Shown: piece by piece, positions 48,901 through 52,110 of the stretch | Layout of the letters: every line of letters begins with the position of its first letter | Numbering within the stretch: position 1 is the first letter of the stretch | NCBI GenBank assembly: GCA_013350335.1 | Contig: CM023541.1 | Span: forward strand, 39,114,739 to 39,178,738 | Origin: Chimonanthus salicifolius | Lineage: Eukaryota > Streptophyta > Magnoliopsida > Laurales > Calycanthaceae | Direction of reading: 5' to 3' | Length of the DNA stretch: 64,000 nt | Translations under genes and position numbers: made by a program | Notes under the pieces: generated by a model | Told to the model about the DNA's origin: nothing | Database searches by the model: none | Seen by the model: only the letters and a program-made list of their open reading frames with translations

Positions 48901-51094
48901 CGCATACAACTTCCATCGAAGTTAAGTTTAAAAAGCCCGCTATCAGGGGGAGTCAAAGGAACATGATGTCTAGACTCTGAGAAAGGAAGCATGACTGAAT
49001 CTACAGAAGCTCAATCTCTGCACAAATCTGAAATAGAAAGACCCCTGAACTTCGACGACCCAATCAACCTCCCAGCTGCCCAAAGCTTAATGATCTCTAG
49101 AAGAGAGAGAACAGAGCATACATTACCATGGAAGACCCTTTTGATACGTTCCAGCCAAATGGATCAAACAATACTCAAGACAGCCGCATTCCACAGACTT
49201 CGACGAAAAGAGCTACCTGACACCACGACTTCATTAAATAATTCACACCACGTTTGAGGCAATAAAAAAGCAATACTCAGCAGCTGGATAAAGTTTACCC
49301 AAATCTGGTAAGAGAAAGGACAATGAAACTAATAATTAAATTTTCTAGTTAATATGAGTCTTAGCTATTAATGCTTAATAAGAAACTCCAATTAGTATAT
49401 AAATGTAGTTGTCTAGACTCTAGACCTCTCCCCCACCCACACCCCCCACCCCCCCTCTCTCTTTCTCTTCCACCTCTTCTCACATGTGTCAACTGCTTTG
49501 AATTGTATCCTCACTCAATGTGACCCTATATTGAATTGGAGCCTACTTAAATTTAGAAATTATTTTAAATTGACCCAATCTTTGGGCCCTTAAAAAACAT
49601 GGCTTCTCATCAAGTTAATGTTTGATAGGTATCTTATTCAAGTAGAGACCTTTCCAAGCAATTCATCCACAGGAGCCCATTGGGCCTGGTGATTTGATTA
49701 CTATAAATTCTTCTTTAATCTATGAACTTTTGTGGTCCTTTGAAAACTTGTGAAACCCATAACAAATCACCTTGATTGCAAAGGTTTATGCTTGAATATG
49801 AGCCCACCAAAAATCACATCAACTGAATCAACAAAACCATACATTTCTAAGCTTCTAGATTTTGATTATTTTAAATTACTTATAATCCTTATGTTTTTGC
49901 TTTAGAGACATAGAACCCACAAAATGACCTTGGTTAGAAAGGTCTAAGTTTGAAGATGGAACTTACAAAAAATCTCCTTGATGTAACCAAGAGATAAATT
50001 AATGACTATACACTTGCAGCCAACAAAAGTTGGCTTGGTCCTAGGCATGCACCTTGTACCTTGGTTCCAAGTTCCTTCTGCCTTGATTGAGCCTTGTGCC
50101 TGGCTATTATCGGATTACGCATTCCGCCCAAGTTGCAACCATGTGACTTACAATTACCATTAGATAATAGAAAGCCAGAATGAAACACTATCTACCATTT
50201 TTAAAACATGTGGGGTGTACAAAATAATGACAAGAAAAGAAGAAGAAGAAGAAAATATAGAGAAGAATTCTTCTCTGAATTGTATTGATATATTTAAACT
50301 GAAAGAGTTTACACATAAATAAGAAAAGGGGAGCCAATTATGGTGGGTTAAAAAGGAAAAGATTAAAGAAATGATTATTTACAATCAATCATACAACTAA
50401 TAAGTTGACTTTCTACAATGAGGTGATTCAGGTCAACTCTGTCCAGAAATGGGTCCCACAACACCTTATGTGTTCTGAAGTGGGTCCCATGACACCTAAA
50501 TCAATGACTATACACTTGCGGCCAACAAAAGTAGGCTTGCTCCTAGGCATGCACCTTGTACCTTGGTCTCCAAGACCCTTCCGCCTTGATTGAACCTTGT
50601 GTCTAGGCTATTATGGGATTAGATAGGGCTTGACGCACTCCGCCCAAGTTGCAACCATGTGACTTACAATTATGACTTGGTAACATTCCAGAGCAGTGGA
50701 CCCACTGTCAATTATGACTTGTGTCTATGTATTAACTTCAGCTTTCATTTGGTTTGGTTAGTTGCCAGCGGCACAGCTGGAAAATGCGTTGAACAGAAAT
50801 CCTGCATTGAAGCCTCCACTGATTGAACATGCTAACCAACCAAGCATCCGTTCATCACTGCCCAGGTATTTTTTAGGGCCAAATTTCTTTTGGTATAAAC
50901 AGCTTTCTTGTATTTTACTGATATTTGAATGCGTCTGGAAATTACACATCAGGTCGACGCTAGTTGTGTTGGGGCTTGCACAGGAGTCATCTCAGACTGG
51001 ACATCAGACACAGACAACTCAGACGGTTGACACAAGCAACTCTGGTGCAGATGCAGCAGCTGAAGCAGTTCAAGATTCTGCAGTTGTCAGCTGA
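10317..51094 (+). CDS. ESP4: Symplekin/Pta1 homologue, C-terminal 562 residues in 17 exons (5' end outside window)
   Basis: Symplekin is a scaffold of the nuclear cleavage and polyadenylation machinery; the Arabidopsis homologue ESP4 acts in mRNA 3'-end formation. Seventeen exons, listed separately, join in frame with GT-AG introns. All junctions are phase 0 except the last (phase 2). The joined protein matches my recollection of the plant family with no gap. Recognisable blocks are [62 protein letters not shown] and [14 protein letters not shown]; the last two belong to the Symplekin C-terminal domain, roughly residues 250-515 here. The tail is Gln/Thr/Ala-rich and ends at TGA 51092-51094. 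No coding exon contains a transposon and no stop or frameshift interrupts the joined frame, so the gene looks functional despite introns of 15.1, 8.5, 5.6, 3.0, 2.9 and 2.8 kb. I found no earlier exon between 1 and 10316. Confidence 0.92.
10523..10768 (+). CDS. ESP4: Symplekin exon 2
   Basis: 246 bp, 82 codons, from [19 protein letters not shown] to [11 protein letters not shown]. The acceptor is GTAG at 10519-10522 and the donor is GTTAAT at 10769. This is the longest visible exon and among the most recognisable. It is followed by the 15.1 kb intron that carries the nested copia and hAT elements. Confidence 0.92.
10769..11100. other. Start of the 15.1 kb symplekin intron
   Basis: Non-coding AT-rich intron sequence after the exon 2 donor. 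Nothing else is recognisable. Confidence 0.6.
11120..11800 (-). mobile_element. L1-type LINE 3' part (RNase H), 3' of the copia insertion
   Basis: The minus-strand frame 11899-11390 includes [20 protein letters not shown], then [27 protein letters not shown] and [13 protein letters not shown]. That is the RNase H domain of plant L1 elements, with D in NVDGAT and E in EAEFLA. The frame's first residues lie in copia LTR DNA and do not belong to it. Upstream coding continues at 24306-24410 on the other side of the copia element, which proves that the LINE was the older resident. Confidence 0.82.
11806..12075 (+). repeat. copia 5' LTR
   Basis: It starts TGCTGTGGGACCCAC and ends CTTTTCTACC, where the 3' copy has CTTTTCTACA. 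It contains the TATA-like TCTATATTTTTTATTTAAAT region and GAGGAATACATGATCAATAT near the presumed RNA start. No initiator-tRNA primer site follows; foreign DNA begins at once. Confidence 0.9.
12076..15809 (-). mobile_element. LTR-like insertion (about 3.7 kb) at the copia primer-binding site
   Basis: No copia sequence is found between the 5' LTR and AGCCAAGG at 15809-15816, which reads like the continuation of a TGGTATCAGAGCCAAGG primer site. On the minus strand the insert opens TGTAATGACCTGACCC at 15809, a typical start for a plant gypsy LTR. It contains two CCACTTAAAGTGAGG blocks (about 12829 and 12912), a GA microsatellite (15046-15063) and no gag or pol. The 12076 end is not a clean CA, and I see no target duplication, so part of the junction is probably deleted. 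Possibly a long solo LTR or a large non-autonomous element. Confidence 0.5.
15046..15063. repeat. GA microsatellite
   Basis: An (AG)n run of 18 bases inside the LTR-like insertion. Confidence 0.8.
16749..17722 (+). pseudogene. copia gag
   Basis: Gag forms the particle that packages the element's RNA. The ATG at 16749 starts [20 protein letters not shown]; a frameshift near 16835 precedes [17 protein letters not shown], and in-frame stops follow near 16966, 17110 and 17170. The longest clean part (17183-17722) holds [10 protein letters not shown] and [20 protein letters not shown]. Near 17566 is the zinc knuckle [14 protein letters not shown], which fits C-x2-C-x4-H-x4-C. About 900 bp of untranslated leader (15810-16748) precedes it. 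It is not functional as it stands. Confidence 0.88.
17790..18250 (+). pseudogene. copia protease and GAG-pre-integrase region
   Basis: [20 protein letters not shown] carries the aspartic protease motif; D-S-G is intact, while the usual alanine after it is valine. [20 protein letters not shown] follows, then a stop at 18076-18078. [12 protein letters not shown] near 18190 is the GAG-pre-integrase motif. Confidence 0.85.
18250..18760 (+). pseudogene. copia integrase core
   Basis: The integrase core would insert the c[23 protein letters not shown] and [12 protein letters not shown] carry the first acidic residues. A frameshift near 18490 separates them from [20 protein letters not shown] and [18 protein letters not shown], with the E of the D,D-35-E triad. 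The frame stops at TAG 18752-18754 within the PSRIL-like end. Confidence 0.87.
18869..19950 (+). pseudogene. copia reverse transcriptase
   Basis: The frame 18869-19750 starts in [19 protein letters not shown] and runs through a Ser/Pro-rich linker to [30 protein letters not shown] and [21 protein letters not shown] one-base shift near 19730 moves the reading to [20 protein letters not shown]. The catalytic YVDD is intact at 19878-19889 ([12 protein letters not shown]). The frame stops at TAG 19936-19938 in the place of a tyrosine or glutamine. Confidence 0.9.
19968..20339 (+). pseudogene. copia RT C-terminus and start of RNase H
   Basis: [40 protein letters not shown] and [17 protein letters not shown] are the copia connection region. 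The reading ends at GRGLFYAH, exactly where the hAT element sits; the last residues of the open frame (QCCQIRLGS) are hAT end sequence. Confidence 0.88.
20332..23532 (-). mobile_element. hAT DNA transposon, near-autonomous, in copia RNase H
   Basis: The element is 20340-23524 (3185 bp), flanked by the perfect 8 bp duplication ATGCACAC (20332-20339 and 23525-23532). The ends are CAATGTTGTCAAATTCG at the left and, read inward from the right, CAGTGTAGTTAAAATCG: 13 of 17 positions match, with hAT-type CA-TG. Both subterminal regions are full of AATCG/CGATT words. A transposase gene fills most of the minus strand. Removing the element and one duplication rejoins the copia reading from FYAH into the RNase H remainder. 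Confidence 0.93.
20770..23010 (-). pseudogene. hAT transposase gene with lesions
   Basis: Minus-strand order: a BED-type zinc finger near 22990 ([20 protein letters not shown], broken by a slip in an A run). Then comes CKILCKGTP, a one-base shift, FNLVKSPFF, an in-frame TAA, and a 392-residue open part (22605-21427) with [25 protein letters not shown] (DUF659-like) and [20 protein letters not shown]. After a probable intron, about 21340-21235 gives [20 protein letters not shown] and [11 protein letters not shown], the hAT dimerisation domain. Another intron leads to [14 protein letters not shown] near 21097. One frameshift, one stop and the zinc-finger slip are the only lesions I see, so loss of activity may be recent. 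Confidence 0.85.
23533..24027 (+). pseudogene. copia RNase H, part after the hAT element
   Basis: It reads [30 protein letters not shown] and [20 protein letters not shown] to LDIFEPA and TGA (24025-24027). Three in-frame stops interrupt it (near 23641, 23800 and 23926). The domain's catalytic D (DADWAG), E (KVEYRA) and the later D (VCDN) are still readable. Confidence 0.88.
24027..24034 (+). promoter_or_regulatory. copia polypurine tract
   Basis: AGGGGGAG directly abuts the TG of the 3' LTR and overlaps the pol stop codon. It is the primer for plus-strand cDNA synthesis. Confidence 0.85.
24035..24305 (+). repeat. copia 3' LTR
   Basis: 271 bp from TGTTGTGGGACCCAC to CTTTTCTACA. It is colinear with 11806-12075, and most differences are transitions. 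Confidence 0.92.
24306..24410 (-). mobile_element. Continuation of the split LINE on the far side of the copia element
   Basis: Read on the minus strand into the CCTCT duplication, it gives a degraded VWWMVSK-RE-NF-RKGSED, the usual plant pattern W-WKERN-R-F-GK-ED that precedes RNase H, and then runs straight into RNHWSDAK at 11801. Confidence 0.6.
24411..24830. other. Non-coding intron
   Basis: AT-rich intron DNA of symplekin, with no gene or element edge that I can see. Confidence 0.5.
24829..24923. repeat. Compound microsatellite (CT)n(TA)n
   Basis: About 11 CT units (24829-24851) run directly into about 36 uninterrupted TA units ending at 24923. The long perfect TA part should be highly variable in length between individuals. 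Confidence 0.95.
24925..25640. other. Non-coding intron
   Basis: AT-rich intron sequence between the microsatellite and the short repeats before exon 3. I see no element. Confidence 0.5.
25645..25815 (+). repeat. Three copies of an intronic short repeat
   Basis: AGAACT-AGT-CAGTTGATT with a CTTTATTA-type lead-in occurs near 25654, 25696 and 25788, each followed by TCT and T-rich DNA. This looks like local duplication about 100 bp upstream of exon 3. Confidence 0.65.
25909..25956 (+). CDS. ESP4: Symplekin exon 3
   Basis: 48 bp, 16 codons: [16 protein letters not shown]. The acceptor is CCATAG at 25903-25908 and the donor is GTAATT at 25957. It is too short for an ORF search, but it continues exon 2 in phase 0 after 15,140 bp of intron. 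Confidence 0.9.
26039..26179 (+). CDS. ESP4: Symplekin exon 4
   Basis: 141 bp, 47 codons, from [20 protein letters not shown] through a less conserved acidic and Ser-rich linker to AATQK. The acceptor is TTTTAG at 26033-26038 and the donor is GTATCA at 26180. An 8,468 bp intron follows. Confidence 0.9.
26245..26585. mobile_element. MITE-like repeat, copy 1
   Basis: The left edge has GGTACCAAGTGTCGGTATTC and the right edge has GGGTACAAGTGTCTAAAGTG and ACATGGGTAC. The inner block TTTTAGTCATCTTAGAAAAC, then ACTGTTAAAAA, is shared with 60410-60455. The boundaries and target duplication are not clear. It is probably a decayed non-autonomous DNA element with GTGTC-rich ends. Confidence 0.5.
26617..26746 (+). 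repeat. Tandem duplication, period 65 bp
   Basis: AAAATAATGAGTAATTA, then GATTAAT-[GA]A[CA]TTGAT, then AATTGTTAATTTCCCATCC occur at 26617 and again at 26682. Confidence 0.75.
26747..27490. other. Non-coding intron
   Basis: No coding similarity. A short (CT)n run lies at 27053-27065. The open frame at 26876-27076 has no support. Confidence 0.5.
27495..27900. repeat. GGGCTTGAG-rich dispersed repeat, copy A
   Basis: A 17-A run (27520-27536) is followed by DNA dense in GGGCTT, TTGGGTTGGG and GCCCAA words around an AT-rich core (27670-27710). Similar arrangements lie at 33450-34010, 38235-38830, 41610-42960 and 56210-56770. Confidence 0.5.
28115..28321 (+). mobile_element. tRNA-derived SINE with 19 bp target duplication
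   Basis: The body is 28134-28302 (169 bp). Flanks are AATATTGCATATCAAAATT (28115-28133) and AATATTGTATATCAAAATT (28303-28321), 18 of 19 identical. The head carries an A-box-like TAGCTCAATTGG (28146-28157) and a weak B-box-like GAGTTCTACTCC (28190-28201) at pol III spacing. Tail part GGATTCGTATATCTGTGG is shared with the reverse copy near 41740. Confidence 0.85.
28540..29290 (-). pseudogene. copia protease and integrase remnant
   Basis: On the minus strand, 29280-29180 reads [20 protein letters not shown] (protease; DSG changed to DSR) and VKLANGSF, then [19 protein letters not shown]. After a stop, [20 protein letters not shown] and [20 protein letters not shown] appear near 28870-28750, followed by SDVWMFPLVSR and [12 protein letters not shown]. 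The order and spacing fit copia pol. It is possibly the same element as the minus-strand gag at 32097-31725, parted by a later mosaic. Confidence 0.8.
29455..30450 (+). mobile_element. copia-type LTR end and leader fragment
   Basis: 29455-29640 resembles a copia LTR 3' half: CTATATATTCATGTATTATC, then GCAATACATAGAGAATTCTC. A degraded TGATATCATTCAGGAAAC at 29677-29694 could be the former primer site. 29700-30440 resembles the untranslated leader of the large copia element, with repeated GTGGGGCCCA. There is no gag after it; gypsy RNase H follows instead. Confidence 0.5.
30459..30683 (+). pseudogene. Ty3/gypsy RNase H fragment
   Basis: A 74-residue open frame: [20 protein letters not shown] then [20 protein letters not shown] and [20 protein letters not shown]. 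This is the RNase H fold used by gypsy pol, with D in YFDGSS and E in VEYDAQ. The family normally has GAGVG and NNxAEYEA here. It stops at TAG 30681-30683. No RT or integrase adjoins it, so it is an isolated piece in the mosaic. Confidence 0.75.
30840..31315 (+). other. Nuclear copy of plastid DNA (NUPT) around trnL-CAA
   Basis: The right end carries a trnL-CAA-like sequence, and the DNA before it (TTGATGTCCGACTCGGGCCT, CATGATCGGTAGATAGAAAT, ATTCATGGAATACAATTCAC) resembles, from memory, the plastid inverted-repeat spacer between the ycf2/ycf15 side and trnL-CAA. Scattered substitutions show it is not a recent transfer. The exact left boundary is unknown. Confidence 0.7.
31226..31305 (+). pseudogene. 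trnL-CAA: Plastid trnL-CAA-like tRNA pseudogene
   Basis: CCCTTGATGGTGAAATGGTA opens it, and GGAGGTTCGCGTCCTCTTCA closes the T arm, matching the plastid leucine tRNA with its long variable arm. Differences from the plastid consensus I know: the acceptor pairing is damaged at both ends (first G now C; GGC end now GTC). The anticodon loop reads CTCGAAA where the plastid has CTCAAAA, so the CAA anticodon is now CGA. It is not expected to be functional. Confidence 0.75.
31335..31738 (+). pseudogene. copia RT C-terminus and RNase H remnant
   Basis: [30 protein letters not shown], then in another frame [20 protein letters not shown] and LGNNIE. These match the [16 protein letters not shown] and DADWAGS-DDRRSTSGY blocks of copia. 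It ends abruptly at about 31738 against minus-strand gag. Confidence 0.78.
31725..32097 (-). pseudogene. copia gag remnant
   Basis: The minus strand starts [19 protein letters not shown] near 32097. After a shift it reads [40 protein letters not shown] and PWLLHYGRA, then [20 protein letters not shown] and [11 protein letters not shown]. These are the N-terminal and UBN2-type blocks of copia gag (W-EW-A-N-LV--WLL; Y-L----QGE-S-T-Y). Several shifts and stops are present. Confidence 0.8.
32098..33250 (-). mobile_element. copia leader, primer site and 5' LTR (reverse orientation)
   Basis: 32110-33000 is leader-like, with GTGGGGCCCA-type words on the minus strand. At 33006-33020, TTCTAGCTAATACCATG is a degraded complement of TGGTATCAGAGC. 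33021-33250 then resembles an LTR read in reverse (GAGAAAAATTCTCTGCGTTG, then ATGTATATATAGAATACTGTGAGCCAATCA). A related LTR-like block lies at 50210-50420. Confidence 0.62.
33443..33648 (+). repeat. Tandem duplication, 103 bp period
   Basis: Two nearly identical copies (33443-33545 and 33546-33648) each run from TTATCCACCCTTAAACCCA through GAGTTGCAACTTAGGTG-GTC to CAGGCCCAAATTGCAATT. Only about four differences are seen, so the duplication is young compared with the surrounding repeats. Confidence 0.9.
33649..34010. repeat. GGGCTTGAG-rich dispersed repeat, copy B
   Basis: It continues from the duplicated GGTTGCAACTTAGG end into GGGCTTGAGCC, an AT-rich core (33770-33840), and GCTCAAGTTTGAGC / GGGCTCAACTTGAGCC. 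The GTTGCAACTTA end is the complement of the right edge of the copy at 56740-56766. Confidence 0.6.
34011..34640. other. Non-coding intron before exon 5
   Basis: AT-rich. It has a (GAT)n run at 34383-34398. No coding signal and no element boundary. Confidence 0.5.
34648..34782 (+). CDS. ESP4: Symplekin exon 5
   Basis: 135 bp, 45 codons. A Ser/Thr/Gln-rich linker opens with [16 protein letters not shown] and is followed by conserved [16 protein letters not shown]. The acceptor is TAACAG at 34642-34647 and the donor is GTATTT at 34783. Confidence 0.9.
34897..34959 (+). CDS. ESP4: Symplekin exon 6
   Basis: 63 bp, 21 codons, [20 protein letters not shown] followed by Q. The acceptor is GTGCAG at 34891-34896 and the donor is GTTCGA at 34960. 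The flanking introns are 114 and 96 bp. Confidence 0.9.
35056..35163 (+). CDS. ESP4: Symplekin exon 7
   Basis: 108 bp, 36 codons, [20 protein letters not shown] to GSESLLMQ. The acceptor is TTGCAG at 35050-35055 and the donor is GTTTTC at 35164. It opens the Symplekin C-terminal domain. Confidence 0.92.
35255..35338 (+). CDS. ESP4: Symplekin exon 8
   Basis: 84 bp, 28 codons, [20 protein letters not shown] to YDSKLK. The acceptor is GTCAG at 35250-35254 and the donor is GTAAAG at 35339. The pattern of a helix, a proline break and a second helix matches the animal and yeast homologues. Confidence 0.92.
35447..35494 (+). CDS. ESP4: Symplekin exon 9
   Basis: 48 bp, 16 codons: [16 protein letters not shown]. 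The acceptor is ACCAG at 35442-35446 and the donor is GTTCCT at 35495. A 5,649 bp intron with a hAT-like repeat and a LINE follows. Confidence 0.9.
35733..36134. mobile_element. hAT-like MITE (CATAGTAGTCAAAG family), long copy
   Basis: The left edge is CATAATGGTTGAAGCACAAG; the right edge read inward is CATAGTAGTCAAAGGTGTAC. Both share CATA-T-GT--A and the inner AAGGCG / GGGGCGCC-type words (GGGGCGCCTAGGAAC near 36092). The possible 8 bp flanks ATAATGCT and ATTAGTCT agree at 5 of 8, so the duplication is weak. The same end occurs at 42967. Confidence 0.5.
36361..37240. repeat. AT-rich repeat with an internal 88 bp duplication
   Basis: GCAATTAATTA...TCATTTTACACTA and AAATTATCATTATATACCTA, then TTCCTAATTT, occur at 36506 and again at 36594. 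Further right, GAACCAGAACA occurs twice (37053 and 37143). The left edge CATAGTTGTCAGATCC has a hAT-like CA start, but no matching right end is certain. Confidence 0.5.
37241..38234. other. Non-coding intron
   Basis: Unremarkable intronic DNA within the 5.6 kb intron. GGGATTC occurs three times close together (37958-37998). I recognise no coding similarity. Confidence 0.5.
38235..38830. repeat. GGGCTTGAG-rich dispersed repeat, copy C
   Basis: CAGCTTGAGCCTGCCC, GGCTGAAGCCCAAGCCCAAC and GGGTTGGGTTTGGGC lie around an AT-rich core (38575-38650). The layout is the same as in copies A and B. Confidence 0.5.
38870..40680 (-). mobile_element. L1-type LINE remnant (RT end, zf-RVT, RNase H)
   Basis: Read on the minus strand, 40678-40493 gives [20 protein letters not shown], an RT core in which the catalytic FADD/FVDD is decayed to FTGN, then [20 protein letters not shown]. 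40040-39822 gives [20 protein letters not shown], the linker before zf-RVT. Near 39000, [11 protein letters not shown] marks RNase H. A 13-A stretch lies at 39910-39922. Stops abound. Confidence 0.75.
41144..41218 (+). CDS. ESP4: Symplekin exon 10
   Basis: 75 bp, 25 codons, opening [20 protein letters not shown]. The acceptor is GATAG at 41139-41143 and the donor is GTACAT at 41219. It joins exon 9 in phase 0. Confidence 0.9.
41735..41865 (-). mobile_element. SINE copy in reverse orientation
   Basis: It starts with a 15-T run (41735-41749), the complement of a poly(A) tail. It then shares GGTATCC-CACC, TTGGAGGTGAGACTAATCC and CAAGCCTC with the complement of the SINE at 28134-28302. The head with the pol III boxes is missing or too diverged. 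Confidence 0.7.
41955..42820. repeat. Long pyrimidine-rich tract with a 67 bp tandem repeat
   Basis: About 870 bases of almost pure T/C on the + strand. Inside, a 67 bp unit (CCTACTTTTCCCCTTTTCAG, then TTTCTCTTTTTCCT-TTTTTTGTT) repeats three times with starts at 42188, 42255 and 42322. The long open frames across it (such as 42175-42597) are low-complexity artefacts. It lies between exons 10 and 11 and could matter for splicing or as a replication-slippage hotspot. Confidence 0.85.
42821..42960. repeat. GGGCTTGAG-rich dispersed repeat, copy D
   Basis: GGCTCGGGCC, TTGGGCTTTTCATGCTTGTC and GATTGGGCTTGAGCATAT follow the T/C tract, in the same order as at 8478-8590. Together with 41610-41720 they bracket the tract. 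Confidence 0.5.
42967..43112. mobile_element. hAT-like MITE (CATAGTAGTCAAAG family), short copy
   Basis: The left edge is CATAGTAGTCAAGGTGCAAG; the right edge read inward is AATAGTAATCAAAGGAGC. The right end is present twice because a 26 bp unit (GGTGCTCCTTTGATTACTAT, then TTACCC) is tandemly duplicated at 43061-43086 and 43087-43112. It shares its end with 35733-36134. Confidence 0.6.
43205..43340 (+). repeat. Tandem duplication, 65 bp period, with CA-rich start
   Basis: A (CA)-rich run, then TGGTGGC-CACATAATGAC, TGAGGACAATTG-CTAAATTGGT, occurs from 43211 and again from 43276. Confidence 0.8.
43345..44100. other. Non-coding intron before exon 11
   Basis: No coding similarity and no element boundaries found. 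Confidence 0.5.
44114..44209 (+). CDS. ESP4: Symplekin exon 11
   Basis: 96 bp, 32 codons, [20 protein letters not shown] to DGIPLKK. The L-T-P-A-E-[VL]-L-I-A-[IL]-H block is conserved from plants to mammals. The acceptor is TTGCAG at 44108-44113 and the donor is GTATAT at 44210. Confidence 0.93.
44281..44361 (+). CDS. ESP4: Symplekin exon 12
   Basis: 81 bp, 27 codons, [20 protein letters not shown] to VLNQL. The acceptor is ACACAG at 44275-44280 and the donor is GTAGGT at 44362. The preceding intron is only 71 bp. Confidence 0.93.
44444..44515 (+). CDS. ESP4: Symplekin exon 13
   Basis: 72 bp, 24 codons, [20 protein letters not shown] to FPAL. This carries the family's strongest motif, PLP-L-MRTV-Q. 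The acceptor is TTGCAG at 44438-44443 and the donor is GTGAGT at 44516. Confidence 0.94.
44950..45108 (+). mobile_element. L1-type LINE, part upstream of the hAT insertion
   Basis: The + strand reads [18 protein letters not shown], then [13 protein letters not shown] and [20 protein letters not shown], matching the plant L1 block P-Y-MS-F--P-GV-------FLWG--------VAW---C-PK--GGLG. It is interrupted at 45109. Confidence 0.8.
45101..46643. mobile_element. Non-autonomous hAT transposon, 1527 bp
   Basis: The element is 45109-46635, flanked by the perfect 8 bp duplication ATCTGGAG (45101-45108 and 46636-46643). The ends are CATGGTAACAAATACCG and, inward from the right, CAATGTGACAAATACCG; they align with one shift and share ACAAATACCG. 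Subterminal zones are full of AATAACGG, TTAACGGG and AAAACGCG words, and one GC-rich block (46355-46420) is unlike the AT-rich surroundings. No transposase is present. Removing it restores the LINE reading [14 protein letters not shown]. Confidence 0.92.
46644..47045 (+). mobile_element. L1-type LINE, part downstream of the hAT insertion
   Basis: It continues [40 protein letters not shown], then, after shifts, [20 protein letters not shown] and [12 protein letters not shown]. This is the L1 region between RT and zf-RVT. Confidence 0.8.
47046..47518. other. Non-coding intron with TG microsatellite
   Basis: A (TG)n run lies at 47368-47393, broken once. Nothing else is recognisable before exon 14. 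Confidence 0.55.
47519..47563 (+). CDS. ESP4: Symplekin exon 14
   Basis: 45 bp, 15 codons: [15 protein letters not shown]. The acceptor is TTGTAG at 47513-47518 and the donor is GTAAAG at 47564. The preceding 3.0 kb intron holds the LINE split by a hAT element. Confidence 0.9.
47916..47999 (+). CDS. ESP4: Symplekin exon 15
   Basis: 84 bp, 28 codons, [20 protein letters not shown] to SFHVLLQ. The acceptor is CCACAG at 47910-47915 and the donor is GTATGT at 48000. The WKYPK-W-GF-KC core is universal in symplekins. Confidence 0.94.
48420..49330 (-). mobile_element. L1-type LINE 3' end (zf-RVT tail and RNase H)
   Basis: The minus strand from 49257 reads [20 protein letters not shown], then [12 protein letters not shown]. 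From 48992 it reads [45 protein letters not shown], then [11 protein letters not shown]. This is L1 RNase H with D (NFDGS), E (IEVQ) and D (EGDS) all in place. A short T run at 48420-48428 marks the poly(A) end. The two frames join with a single shift near 48770, so this copy is less decayed than the others. Confidence 0.82.
50002..50672 (+). repeat. Direct duplication of about 165 bp, 500 bp apart
   Basis: 50002-50160 and 50504-50672 share ATGACTATACACTTGC-GCCA, CTAGGCATGCACCTTGTACC, CCGCCCAAGTTGCAACCATG and TGACTTACAATTA, with small indels (the right copy has an extra GATTAGATAGGGCTTGACG). Between them lies the LTR-like block 50210-50420. Confidence 0.85.
50210..50420 (-). mobile_element. 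copia LTR-like block between the duplicated segments
   Basis: AGAGAAGAATTCTTCTCTGA, TTGTATTGATATATTTAAAC, GAGCCAATTATGGTGGG, then GATTATTTACAATCAAT-ATACAAC match, in order, the reverse LTR at 33040-33230 (AGAAAAATTCTCTGCGTTGT, GAGCCAATCAAGGTGGC, TGATTTACAATCAATTACAA). No gag or pol follows. It is probably a solo LTR. Confidence 0.6.
50762..50865 (+). CDS. ESP4: Symplekin exon 16
   Basis: 104 bp, 34 codons plus two bases, [20 protein letters not shown] to SSLP. The acceptor is GGTTAG at 50756-50761 and the donor is GTATTT at 50866. The final arginine codon is split AG|G. Confidence 0.92.
50953..51094 (+). CDS. ESP4: Symplekin terminal exon 17
   Basis: 142 bp. It completes the split arginine codon and continues [20 protein letters not shown] into a Thr/Ala/Gln-rich tail that ends AVVS and TGA (51092-51094). 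The acceptor is CATCAG at 50947-50952. The same DNA read in another frame gives a longer open frame (50964-51500), which is a shadow. Confidence 0.92.
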
Positions 51095-52109
51095 AACAAT
51101 ATTTCATATGGTCTTCTCTTTTTGCCCTTACCTTGATGGAAAGATTTCTATGATTGCGAGGCATGGCTGTGGCTGCGGCTGCAATTACTATCACAAGGTG
51201 CGACCACTCTGTCATCTTGCTATGAGGGGGAACAGCATTGAGTTGCGTGAAAGTCGTGATGTTGTATTTTGCTCTCCGTGTAAGTCTCACCAGAAGCTGC
51301 TATGGAAGATTGCAGTCATTTTTGCTTCAGATTTTACTGGCCTGGAATTACTCTGTATAGTATTACAGTTTCTTGCTCAATGTGGCTATCATAGTTGCCT
51401 TAGGATTCAGTTTATTTATTGTATCAAAGAATATCAAGGCATTTCAGTTACACTTGTTATCTGTAATATATTTACACCCATATGCAGCACGGCCAATTAA
51501 AATGATCATGGACATCTTAGAGAACAATGCAGTGAATGGATGTTGGAAATATTTTCCAGTATAGTAATACCGAGTTAAATCACTACGTTGGTTGTATGTC
51601 TTTTGGTTTATGCATCATGCGTGGTTGTGACAGTGATCGATAATGTTGAACATGTACTCATCTGGTCCACCCGAATTTTGTCTGGCTACCAGAGCTATCT
51701 CTGTTGTTCACATCATGGATTATTTCATGTGAAGCCATAAATTTTCATATGCCTGATTCTATTTGCTATCTATTTGTCTTTCAGTTTATTTGTTTTTGTT
51801 TAGTAGAATAAAGAATGTGCAATGATTGTGCGGACATTTTTCGGCTCAGATGGGTGTTGACGTCTGCTGTGGATATGGTTCGGATGCGGCATCTGAAGTT
51901 CGAATGCGGTTCCCTTCAACCATGCAAATATCTGTACCAATATACATAATGGAGAAGATACACTGATACATGAAGACAAATCTTTGTACTGCAACTCAGT
52001 TTCCGGGCAAGTAATATAATTTTGATGCTCAAGAGAAGGTTCCCATGGTGTTGTTTTGGATCAATGGACATTGAATGTGGATGAGATTGCCTTACAAATC
52101 ATTTTGTAT
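51095..52109 (+). other. Symplekin 3' UTR and start of intergenic DNA
   Basis: Unique-looking sequence with no coding similarity I recognise. An AATAAA signal lies at 51807-51812 downstream of the TGA and could direct polyadenylation near 51830. The real cleavage site cannot be placed from sequence alone. Confidence 0.5.
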
Positions 52110-52110
52110 G

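Noticed and set aside
50964..51500. 178-residue open frame overlapping the last symplekin exon
   Set aside because: It uses a different frame from the conserved [10 protein letters not shown] reading and runs into the 3' UTR; no similarity.
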